A stretch of 5,383 nucleotides of DNA from an uncultured Flavobacteriia bacterium. GTDB taxonomy: Bacteria > Bacteroidota > Bacteroidia > Flavobacteriales_D > Crocinitomicaceae. The notes under the pieces are model-generated. The model was given only the letters and a program-made list of their open reading frames with translations, ran no database searches and was not told where the DNA came from. The stretch covers positions 1 to 5,383 of the forward strand of contig CAISOQ010000002.1 of the NCBI GenBank assembly GCA_903887095.1. Direction: 5' to 3'. The position numbers were made by a program, and so were the translations under genes. Shown here piece by piece: positions 1 through 5,383 of the stretch (the first letter of the stretch is position 1; each line of letters begins with the position of its first letter).

Positions 1-156
1 AATCTCTTCATCTTCAAATCTCAAAGCTTGAAACAAAGCTTCACTAGTTTTCCATTCTTTATCCTTATATTTAATTGGACTAGCAAACATATTCCCTAAC
101 CAACCCCAAGGCAAATCAACTTTAGTAAATTCAATTACCACATCTTTCTTTTTCAT
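1..156 (-). CDS. NADAR-family (YbiA-like) protein, N-terminal fragment cut by the window edge
   Basis: A minus-strand reading frame opens at an ATG at 156 and runs off the left edge, giving 52 residues without a stop. Two stretches are recognisable: LGNM at residues 20-23 followed by SPIKY, and WKTSEALFQALRF at 35-47. Together they match the N-terminal signature of the NADAR superfamily ('sNFyp.Pi...g..w.tsEh.fQa.kF'), and the EALFQALRF version is the form I associate with phage and accessory-genome members. Known family members hydrolyse N-glycosidic bonds: YbiA acts on damaged riboflavin-pathway intermediates, and other NADAR enzymes remove ADP-ribose from guanine as antitoxins to DarT. Which activity applies here cannot be told from the fragment. 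GC is 49 of 156 bases (31%), clearly lower than in the ATPase gene at the other end, which hints at separate acquisition. A palindrome and candidate promoter lie 31-61 bp upstream of the ATG. The family call is firm, the substrate is open. Confidence 0.8.
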   Translation of the reverse strand, partial: MKKKDVVIEFTKVDLPWGWLGNMFASPIKYKDKEWKTSEALFQALRFEDEEI

Positions 157-186
157 AACACTTCGATTTAAAATTTAATGCAATTT

Positions 187-217
187 CAAAAACTATGTTG
201 CTTAAAAAAAGCAACAA
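187..217 (-). promoter_or_regulatory. Candidate Bacteroidota-type promoter of the NADAR gene
   Basis: Read on the minus strand, a TTG at 217-215 is followed by 19 bp and then TAGTTTTTG at 195-187. The Bacteroidota vegetative consensus is TTTG (-33) and TAnnTTTG (-7) with about 19 bp between, so this differs by one extra base in the -7 element and an incomplete -33. Transcription would start near 181, leaving about 25 nt before the ATG at 156. The 21-bp palindrome at 196-216 fills the spacer almost exactly, as a repressor site would. This is pattern matching only. Confidence 0.38.
196..216. promoter_or_regulatory. Palindrome copy 1 (TGTTGCTT-N5-AAGCAACA), possible operator or hairpin
   Basis: The arms TGTTGCTT (196-203) and AAGCAACA (209-216) are perfect inverted repeats around an AAAAA spacer. 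Pairing can extend by three more base pairs (ACT 192-194 with AGT 217-219) if A195 is bulged out. The same arms occur at 2539-2559. The site lies 40 bp upstream of the NADAR start codon and 60 bp beyond the stop of the PcfJ-domain gene. On the minus strand the hairpin is followed by TAGTTTTTG, so a role as a terminator for the PcfJ gene is a second possibility. A dimeric operator is favoured because the arms are conserved between two places while the spacer is not. Confidence 0.6.
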
Positions 218-275
218 GTCAAATCGTAAATGATGCTGATTAAAAATAAGAATAATACAGAAGTCTTCTCAACCA

Positions 276-2045
276 TCAAGATGCGTACTTCAACTTATTT
301 TCAAGAGCCCACATGCGAATAATGGATTTTTCTTCATCCGTTGCTTGTCGGTTGAATTTGCCTTTCGCTTGATGGATTCGACTGAAACGATCCAATTCAA
401 TTGTGACTAAAGGGATTTCTGGTGAATTAAGATCAAAGCGTCGAAGAGAAAAAATAAATGTTTCTTTTCGCATGCAATACTTTCGATAAGTATACACGCA
501 ATGTGAAAGAGATGAACCTTCGTCGAACAATTCATTCGTGCGTTTCAATTGTTTTATAGCATAAACCGAGTCATCAATCAGAATAATAAACTCCGGTATT
601 TCAGCATCAGGCAATTTTCGGGTTCCAATTCGTCTAAGAAGCGTTTGTGCGCGCAACTGTTCATGCCATGCCTCAATTTCACGTTTCAAGTTCTCGAGTT
701 TCTTGTGTTTCAAATCAATAACTTCTCCACGGACGAAAACTTTTTCATTGATGTAATCCATCACTTCCTGCACATCCCCAGATTGCAATCCCTTCCTGTG
801 TAATCCCGATATTGTTTCAATCCAAAAATCTGCCTGCGTGATATTGCGAACGCCAAAAGCCACGGCGAGTGCAAAAGCACGATCTTCAACCAGTGTAGAA
901 ACTTGAGCATAAATCAAACTTCGCGAAACGGATAATCCTACATCTTCGGTCATGCAGCGAAAAAAGTGGGCAGCCTTTTTAGTTAAACGAGTAGGCAAAA
1001 GAGCGGAATGCACAATGTTCCTCCCTTTCAATTCATCGATAAACCATTCTTTTTCATGGTCATTCATCGTATCTTCACAAAAGGCATGAAGAAAAACTCC
1101 TGAAATCATAAAATCCTGAAAAAGAAATCGGACAAACGTTTTTAGGGTAAGCTTTTCCGACTGATCGAACCTTAATTTGGAGAATAAGCCCGGTTGCTGT
1201 GAATACAAAAAATACATTTTACGTATTTCCAAACGATTCAAATGAAGCAGGTAATTCGCAGGTAGTTTTAGCTCCAATACTTCATAAAATTCTTTAACCG
1301 CTTCCGACCAAGGGAGTGTTCGGTCAGCCGGAGAAAAATGACGTCTGATGATTTCAGCCAGTTCCAATTTATCTGTTTTCTGTTTGACCAGCCTCCTGAT
1401 AACAAAAAACATGCACCTGTAGAAATGTGAGGAGTCTCTTCCGAATCCCCTTTTCAGTATTCGATGGTCGTCTGGATGAATCGTAATTCTGAGAATGGTA
1501 TCGATTACTATGCCATAAGTGTTCAATTCCTCTTTCTCAAGTACTCCAGAATTAATGGCGTTTGCCAATAAATGGACTCTTGCTTTCTGCATGGTTCTCG
1601 ATGTTTTATCAAGTGCCGAACTTCTTATAAATTGCAACCAGAGGTGTTCACTTACCTTGTTCTTCATCAATTTCTTTTGCAGTATTTCCATATCCTCCAC
1701 AATCATTGGATACTTCAACCATTTCTGATACAGCAACACAACGACTTGCACACTTATCACTTCCATTCGAGCATGCGCCAACAATCGACGATATAAAGGC
1801 ACAAATTCGTCCACCCGCATGGCATTTTCTTTTTTCAATAAAAGAAATACCGAACGACAATACCTGGTTGCCGGGGCATCATCTATCAATTGATTGGCAA
1901 CTTTTTCATTCGTACCAATCAATAAAACAAGTACTTCATTTTTTAAACTCATAAAACCAATGAATAATTGATCATCAAAAAATAAAATCATCTCCCGGTC
2001 CGGATGCCGGGAGATTTTCAACTCAATATCAGGCAGCTCTTCCAA
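276..2045 (-). CDS. Large protein with a C-terminal PcfJ-like domain
   Basis: The frame encodes 589 residues from a TTG at 2045, with a TGA directly before it, so no further upstream start is possible. An ATG at 1991 (codon 19) is an equally plausible start. The last ~100 residues (about 485-585) show the PcfJ-like signature: FDEGSSLSHCVYTY at 507-520, an IFSLRR strand at 531-536, then VTIEL and IHQAKGKFNR at 547-566. PcfJ is named after an Enterococcus conjugative-plasmid protein; the family is common in mobile elements and also in Bacteroidota chromosomes, and to my knowledge its molecular activity is not established. Residues 1-480 are mostly predicted helix with no motif I recognise, no signal peptide and no membrane segment, and a charged helical stretch at about 440-470 leads into the domain. 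The start overlaps the upstream small gene by 17 bp, or follows its stop by 37 bp if the ATG is used, which implies one operon. Domain call fairly sure, function unknown. Confidence 0.82.
   Translation of the reverse strand: MEELPDIELKISRHPDREMILFFDDQLFIGFMSLKNEVLVLLIGTNEKVANQLIDDAPATRYCRSVFLLLKKENAMRVDEFVPLYRRLLAHARMEVISVQVVVLLYQKWLKYPMIVEDMEILQKKLMKNKVSEHLWLQFIRSSALDKTSRTMQKARVHLLANAINSGVLEKEELNTYGIVIDTILRITIHPDDHRILKRGFGRDSSHFYRCMFFVIRRLVKQKTDKLELAEIIRRHFSPADRTLPWSEAVKEFYEVLELKLPANYLLHLNRLEIRKMYFLYSQQPGLFSKLRFDQSEKLTLKTFVRFLFQDFMISGVFLHAFCEDTMNDHEKEWFIDELKGRNIVHSALLPTRLTKKAAHFFRCMTEDVGLSVSRSLIYAQVSTLVEDRAFALAVAFGVRNITQADFWIETISGLHRKGLQSGDVQEVMDYINEKVFVRGEVIDLKHKKLENLKREIEAWHEQLRAQTLLRRIGTRKLPDAEIPEFIILIDDSVYAIKQLKRTNELFDEGSSLSHCVYTYRKYCMRKETFIFSLRRFDLNSPEIPLVTIELDRFSRIHQAKGKFNRQATDEEKSIIRMWALENKLKYAS
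1990..2015. repeat. Perfect 9-bp inverted repeat over the alternative ATG of the PcfJ-domain gene
   Basis: ATCTCCCGG (1990-1998) and CCGGGAGAT (2007-2015) pair perfectly around an 8-base loop. Seven of the nine pairs are G:C or lie next to them, so the RNA hairpin would be stable. In the minus-strand transcript the 3' arm ends inside the ATG at 1991-1989, so the hairpin would hide that start codon if it is the real one. If translation starts at the TTG at 2045 the repeat is simply coding sequence for residues ISRHPDREM. Confidence 0.6.
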
Positions 2046-2457
2046 TCAGAAAACGGATCTCACCTACTCCATCTTCCTTTGTTAGTTTTTTTAGCCACGA
2101 ATAACGATCTACCTCTTCTTCGCTCAGGTGTTTTTTAGAATGCTTAAAATCTTCCCTTAGGTCCAACTCCGATTTAAACACTTCCAAGATGACCATGCTA
2201 CTTCCAACCGTTCTGGCCAACACTAAACTACCTGGCATATTCGGTAATTTTTGGAGGATCTTACGGTACAATTCAAGATTCGCATCAGGATCATCTTTGT
2301 ACTCATATCTTTTTTTGAAGGCCTTTTTTTCATCGAGTTCCCCCTCCTCGACTTTTCTTTTCAATTCTTCCAATTCTTCTTCAGAGAAAGGAATTTCAAA
2401 TCTTTTCAATTTCCATTCAAACGACGGGATACCGCCATCAACAAGTCTCAAAGCCAT
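2029..2457 (-). CDS. Small charged protein of unknown function, upstream partner of the PcfJ-domain gene
   Basis: From the ATG at 2457 the frame gives 142 residues starting MALRLVDGG. I do not recognise a family. The protein is very rich in Glu and Lys, with a long acidic/basic helix (FSEEELEELKRKVEEGELDEKK, about residues 24-45), then a charged linker, a more hydrophobic segment around MPGSLVLARTVGSSMVILEV (about 74-93), another charged helix, and a short C-terminal strand GEIRFLIG. There are no Cys clusters, membrane spans or nucleotide-binding motifs, so it looks like a small cytosolic adaptor or regulator. A longer start at 2493 adds only MFFVILILNFCA, an uncharged hydrophobic stretch that looks like translated leader, so I prefer 2457. 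The stop at 2031-2029 lies inside, or just before, the PcfJ-domain gene, indicating tight co-expression. The second palindrome copy lies upstream. That it is a real gene is supported by length, charge pattern and coupling; its function is unknown. Confidence 0.68.
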   Translation of the reverse strand: MALRLVDGGIPSFEWKLKRFEIPFSEEELEELKRKVEEGELDEKKAFKKRYEYKDDPDANLELYRKILQKLPNMPGSLVLARTVGSSMVILEVFKSELDLREDFKHSKKHLSEEEVDRYSWLKKLTKEDGVGEIRFLIGRAA

Positions 2458-2496
2458 AGCACAAAAGTTTAAGATTAATATAACAAAGAACATTTT

Positions 2497-2514
2497 TCGC
2501 CATCCGGACGGCGA
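2497..2514. repeat. Short GC-rich inverted repeat in the leader of the two-gene unit
   Basis: TCGCC (2497-2501) and GGCGA (2510-2514) pair around the loop ATCCGGAC. In this AT-rich intergenic stretch it is a conspicuous GC patch. It lies 40-57 bp upstream of the ATG at 2457, or 4 bp upstream of the alternative ATG at 2493, and would be in the 5' leader of the minus-strand transcript. Its loop is the reverse complement of the loop of the hairpin at 1990-2015. Confidence 0.4.
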
Positions 2515-2538
2515 TCACACCACAATGATACTATACGA

Positions 2539-2559
2539 TGTTGCTTGTGAAAAGCAACA
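2539..2559. promoter_or_regulatory. Palindrome copy 2 (TGTTGCTT-N5-AAGCAACA), possible shared operator
   Basis: The arms TGTTGCTT (2539-2546) and AAGCAACA (2552-2559) are identical to those at 196-216; only the 5-base spacer differs (GTGAA instead of AAAAA). Pairing extends by CGA (2536-2538) with TCG (2561-2563) if A2560 is bulged out. The site is in the divergent region between the small minus-strand gene and the plus-strand GIY-YIG gene, 43 bp before the latter's ATG, so one bound regulator could act on both. No clean -33/-7 promoter pair was found around it. A partial -7 match, TATCATTG, reads leftward at 2530-2523. Confidence 0.58.
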
Positions 2560-2602
2560 ATCGATTCGGCTCAATTAAAAATGAATTAGTATTTTAGTTG
2601 CT

Positions 2603-3670
2603 ATGGCCATTAAACTAACCCCAGGAAATCTATACTTCATCCGAGACATCGACTATTTAACGGGTGAGATAGGAAAATATGTAAAAATCGGAATCGTCAC
2701 CAATGACAGAAAAACCGAAGACCGTTTAAAAGATCATCAGACAGGAAATCCGAGAGGGATCTATCCGGTGGCAGAAGTTACGAATGTGCCTTTCGTGGAG
2801 CGCTTGGAGACCCAATTGCATTATGAGCACAATGAAAAATGGATCGCTGGTGAATGGTTTTTACTCAATGATAAAGAGGTCATAGCAGTTGTTAAGATAG
2901 CCGAGGCGCTGAAAGCACAACAGCTTATAGACAAGCCGCTCATAGAAGAGGTTCTGCTGAAGATTCAGGAAAAAGTATCGAATGGAAAAGTGAAAGCAGC
3001 CAACAAAAATGCTTTGGACCTTGAGAAAAAGATCATTAAGCTAAAGGGAGAACTCAATGTGTACAAAGCGAAAATTGAAATTGCAAAATACGAATTCTAC
3101 AAATTACTCGGAGCAAATGGATCCATTGAAGGAGTATTGAAAATCAAATACAGTCCGAGTAAACTTGCATTTGATGAAAAGGCCTTTCAAAAAGCACACC
3201 CTGCTTTGCATATAAAGTTTGTTTTACCTCGAGAAGATAAGTTCAATCATAACTTTAACTATACCAACAATGATCAATACAGTCTGGGTAATGTCGATCC
3301 AGCAGTAGCTGCTTCAAAAAAAGCTCTTGGAACTACGACCTATACTAAAGCTCAACTCAAAGGCGTACAAAAGCGCACAAAAAAAATAGAAAAATTACAC
3401 GCCGATCACTTGCTATTACTTAAAGAGATGAAATGGCGAGAATACGCAATCGAGATCATGGAATACCACCTGCAAAAATTGGTAGGCACATACGATGGAA
3501 TTGATGGTATTTGCACCTGGAGGAGATACTATGCTCCTCAAACCAATTCATTCAATGTTGCTGCATTCAAAGAAAAACACCCCAAACTTTATGAATCCTT
3601 TGTTACCAAACCTTCAAATGAAGGATTTGCAATGGACGTTGAGAAAAGCAGAGCGTACAAACCCAAATAG
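2603..3670 (+). CDS. GIY-YIG (T5orf172/MUG113-like) putative nuclease with a duplicated C-terminal module
   Basis: The 355-residue protein starts at the only sensible ATG; an in-frame TGA lies 21 bp upstream. Residues about 8-90 match the T5orf172/MUG113 branch of the GIY-YIG superfamily: LYFI at 10-13, YVKIG at 26-30, RLKDHQTGNPR at 41-51, a likely metal-binding Glu in ERLETQLH at 66-73, and GEWFLL at 83-88. The expected Tyr (Y11, Y26), Arg (R41) and Glu (E69) are present, so an active DNA endonuclease is plausible, though this branch is poorly characterised. After a Lys/Glu-rich helical linker (about 92-145) come two copies of a ~60-residue module, about 151-209 and 276-336, both with the pattern IEI..Y...KL.G....I.G, then F...AF...HP.L...FV. 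These may bind DNA or a partner. The gene is transcribed away from the PcfJ unit, shares palindrome copy 2 with it, and converges with the ATPase gene. Fold call confident, role inferred. Confidence 0.82.
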   Translation: MAIKLTPGNLYFIRDIDYLTGEIGKYVKIGIVTNDRKTEDRLKDHQTGNPRGIYPVAEVTNVPFVERLETQLHYEHNEKWIAGEWFLLNDKEVIAVVKIAEALKAQQLIDKPLIEEVLLKIQEKVSNGKVKAANKNALDLEKKIIKLKGELNVYKAKIEIAKYEFYKLLGANGSIEGVLKIKYSPSKLAFDEKAFQKAHPALHIKFVLPREDKFNHNFNYTNNDQYSLGNVDPAVAASKKALGTTTYTKAQLKGVQKRTKKIEKLHADHLLLLKEMKWREYAIEIMEYHLQKLVGTYDGIDGICTWRRYYAPQTNSFNVAAFKEKHPKLYESFVTKPSNEGFAMDVEKSRAYKPK

Positions 3671-3708
3671 ATACAGCAATAATTTTCATTAAAAAGAGCC
3701 ATCGAAAG

Positions 3709-5328
3709 TTACGCCGCAAAGCCAATCCTTTGTCTTGGCTTCTCACACAAAGGCTGCAAATAGGCTTCCAATGCATCTTGAAAACTTCCCTGAGTTGCTT
3801 TGATGATGCTGTTCAACTCCCATTGCTTTCGAAAAACCCCTAATTGCGCTGCGGTGAAGGTGTACATTTCTGCCAAACGCTTTGCTTCAGTTTTTGCAAT
3901 AACAGGAAACAAATGACAGAGCAATTCTGCACGCACCTCTGCAACAGGATCATGGATTTCAATGTTCAATAATATTCGACGACCAAAGGCGGCATCAAAA
4001 GATTCCGGACGGTTGGTGGTGATGATCATGACACCATCAAATACCTCCATTTCCTGAAGGAGAATTGTTTGCACACTGTTTTCCGTTTGTGAGGTATTTC
4101 CCCTCGCCTCTGTTCGACTGGCAAAAACGGCATCCCCTTCATTGAAGAAAAGTATCGGTGGGAACTTCGACTGTTTGCGGATACGCTGGTAATCATCAAA
4201 TACTTGTTTGATGGCTTTTTCCGTCTCGCCAAAGTACATGTTGCGTTGTTGGGTGACGTCAAAGAACAAAAGATCGCGTTTCGTTTCCAATGCCAACTGT
4301 CGTGCGAGTTCCGTTTTACCTGTACCCGGACCTCCTGATAGCAATGCAATGATACCGCCAGGTTCGCCTTTTTTGCGCGCCATCTGTTCAAACTTTTTCA
4401 AATTGGATGGGATAAGGATTTTGCGCAGTTGTTGCACCTTGTCCTTTGTTTCTGGGTTATAGAACAACTTTTTCGGAAAAATCGTTTGATGGTCAAAGAG
4501 TTGCAAAGCCGGAGAAAGTGGAACCACCCGTTTTGGCTGTTCATCCGTTTCATGGATCATACACGCCCAGATCGGATGCGCACCGATTCGCACCATGCCG
4601 TGTTCGTTCTTGTAGCGCTCAAGCACTTCAGTATTGTAAAGCGGATTGAAAGGGTCCTGCAATTCCTTCTTCAAACGGGCAATTTCAAGCGCAGAATTGC
4701 AAAACAACTGTATTAAGGTCGATTGCTCCAACCTGTGTTGATCGATCTGGTGTAAAATACCGGTAAACAGTGCAATTGCACGGTGTTTTTTGGACAATTT
4801 GGCTCGAAACAGGTGATTTACGAATGGTAGTTCACGTAATTCTTTCATTTCTTCCGTAAATGCAAGCCATTCATTTAAGAGGATGCTTCTGTTGCGAAAG
4901 GACACTGCCCTAGCATAGATCATCATCAGAGTGTGGTCGTAATCGTTGGGAGGATAGGTTGGTAAGGCTTTTTTATCGGAATTACGCAAAGCTCTTTCAG
5001 CAGGATGTGTGAGGGAGATGTGATCGTAGAAATTATTGAACGGTCCTTCGCTACCAAACAAAAAGAACCCTCGCACAACGAGTATTTCAACAGAATTGGC
5101 CACCTGATCCTGTGTTAGTATGGGCTCCATAAATTCGATGATTTCACCCACGCAGACATGTTGTTTCTTGCCGCGAAGGGTACAGAACGCATAGAGCACA
5201 GCCGTACACGCATCGTTGAGGTGCAAAAAGGATTTGAATTCTGTTAAGGTGTCAGCAAGGGAATCTGCATTGATTTTGCCGGCAGGACGTTTGGAGTTTC
5301 TGGAGAACTCGGATAACCAGTTTCGCAT
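3709..5328 (-). CDS. AAA+ ATPase with an uncharacterised helical N-terminal region
   Basis: The frame encodes 539 residues from an ATG at 5328; a TAA 15 bp upstream in frame limits extension. Residues about 320-475 form an AAA+ module: Walker A GGPGTGKT at 332-339, MYFGETEKAI at 364-373 as in classical AAA proteins, Walker B ILFFNEGDA at 392-400, sensor 1 IITTNR at 435-440, and an arginine finger in AFGRR at 447-451. Walker B has Asn (N396) where Asp is usual, but the catalytic Glu (E397) is kept. I believe such FNE(A/G)DA motifs recur in a Bacteroidota AAA group, so ATPase activity is still likely. Residues 1-320 are helix-rich without a known motif and probably recruit a substrate; no membrane segment is visible. 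AAA proteins of this build remodel or unfold protein complexes, but the target is not evident here. Local GC reaches 55% (4321-4380), unlike the 31% of the NADAR fragment, so it may be older host sequence than its neighbours. Confidence 0.87.
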   Translation of the reverse strand: MRNWLSEFSRNSKRPAGKINADSLADTLTEFKSFLHLNDACTAVLYAFCTLRGKKQHVCVGEIIEFMEPILTQDQVANSVEILVVRGFFLFGSEGPFNNFYDHISLTHPAERALRNSDKKALPTYPPNDYDHTLMMIYARAVSFRNRSILLNEWLAFTEEMKELRELPFVNHLFRAKLSKKHRAIALFTGILHQIDQHRLEQSTLIQLFCNSALEIARLKKELQDPFNPLYNTEVLERYKNEHGMVRIGAHPIWACMIHETDEQPKRVVPLSPALQLFDHQTIFPKKLFYNPETKDKVQQLRKILIPSNLKKFEQMARKKGEPGGIIALLSGGPGTGKTELARQLALETKRDLLFFDVTQQRNMYFGETEKAIKQVFDDYQRIRKQSKFPPILFFNEGDAVFASRTEARGNTSQTENSVQTILLQEMEVFDGVMIITTNRPESFDAAFGRRILLNIEIHDPVAEVRAELLCHLFPVIAKTEAKRLAEMYTFTAAQLGVFRKQWELNSIIKATQGSFQDALEAYLQPLCEKPRQRIGFAA

Positions 5329-5342
5329 AGATAGATGATTTT

Positions 5343-5372
5343 AGAAATTACGTTGTGAAGTGCGTTAGCAAG
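5343..5372 (-). promoter_or_regulatory. Weak candidate promoter of the AAA+ ATPase gene
   Basis: On the minus strand a CTTG ending at 5369 is followed, 18 bp later, by TAATTTCT at 5350-5343. This partly resembles the Bacteroidota TTTG-N19-TAnnTTTG pattern but misses the last bases of the -7 element. It would leave a leader of only about 10 nt before the ATG at 5328. There is no copy of the TGTTGCTT palindrome here, which sets this gene apart from the rest of the window. Confidence 0.22.
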
Positions 5373-5383
5373 GGATATACGAT

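Noticed and set aside
259..269. Palindrome AGAAG-T-CTTCT just after the PcfJ-domain stop as a terminator
   Set aside because: A one-base centre cannot form an RNA loop and no U tract follows directly; it is probably chance.
549..1954. Open frames of 69-84 residues within the PcfJ-domain gene
   Set aside because: Each lies fully inside the large gene in another frame, with no recognisable motif or independent leader.
2029..2457. PcfK identity for the small gene, because it pairs with a PcfJ-domain gene
   Set aside because: No sequence feature recalled from PcfK is visible; adjacency alone does not justify the name.
2458..2493. Hydrophobic MFFVILILNFCA extension as a signal peptide for the small gene
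   Set aside because: It has no positively charged N-region, is very short, and precedes a highly charged cytosolic-type protein; it reads better as untranslated leader before the ATG at 2457.
196..2559. CRISPR-like array based on the two palindromes
   Set aside because: Only two copies, 2.3 kb apart and with genes between them; there is no repeat-spacer periodicity and no cas gene.
2189..2578. Plus-strand 129-residue open frame opposite the small charged gene
   Set aside because: Its product is a low-complexity Ser/Phe-rich string that mirrors Glu/Lys codons of the minus-strand gene, and it runs through the palindrome. It is an antisense shadow.
3671..3708. Bidirectional terminator between the convergent GIY-YIG and ATPase genes
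   Set aside because: The 38-bp gap has only a weak TTTT/AAAA pairing with a 4-base loop and no GC stem.
4026..4716. Several 67-121 residue open frames on both strands within the ATPase gene
   Set aside because: They overlap the AAA+ motifs in other frames, have no family likeness, and are explained as shadows of the 539-residue gene.

Overview
The window looks like an accessory region of a Bacteroidota chromosome or a large mobile element. Three things suggest this: low to moderate GC content, no clear Shine-Dalgarno sequences before the start codons, and family-level likeness of the proteins (a PcfJ-domain protein, a GIY-YIG/T5orf172 protein and an AAA+ ATPase with an FNE-type Walker B). 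A promoter-like TTG-N19-TAnnnTTTG before the first gene also resembles the Bacteroidota -33/-7 pattern. The phylum is an inference; no ribosomal or other marker gene is present.

Layout from left to right. (1) Positions 1-156, minus strand: the first 52 codons of a NADAR-family protein (YbiA-like), cut by the window edge and very AT-rich. (2) Positions 157-275: an intergenic stretch with a perfect 8-bp-arm palindrome, TGTTGCTT-N5-AAGCAACA, placed across a candidate promoter for the NADAR gene. (3) Positions 276-2493, minus strand: a two-gene unit. The upstream gene encodes a small, highly charged protein of unknown function. The downstream gene encodes a large protein whose C-terminal ~100 residues are a PcfJ-like domain. 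The two reading frames overlap or abut, so they are probably co-transcribed and translationally coupled. (4) Positions 2494-2602: a divergent intergenic region holding a second copy of the same palindrome. (5) Positions 2603-3670, plus strand: a GIY-YIG (T5orf172/MUG113-like) putative nuclease whose C-terminal half is an internal tandem duplication of a ~60-residue module. (6) Positions 3709-5328, minus strand: a 539-residue protein with a C-terminal AAA+ ATPase domain, convergent with the GIY-YIG gene across only 38 bp.

The most interesting non-coding signal is the pair of identical 21-bp palindromes. They bracket the PcfJ two-gene unit, and each lies upstream of a minus-strand gene start (NADAR and the small gene); the second also lies upstream of the divergent GIY-YIG gene. 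The simplest reading is a shared operator for one regulator, which would put the NADAR, PcfJ and GIY-YIG genes in one regulon. The gene mix (NAD/ADP-ribose chemistry, a nuclease fold, a PcfJ domain and unknown proteins) would fit a mobile-element or phage-conflict island, but no canonical defence system can be named from the sequence. No RNA genes, CRISPR arrays, transposases or integrases were seen.
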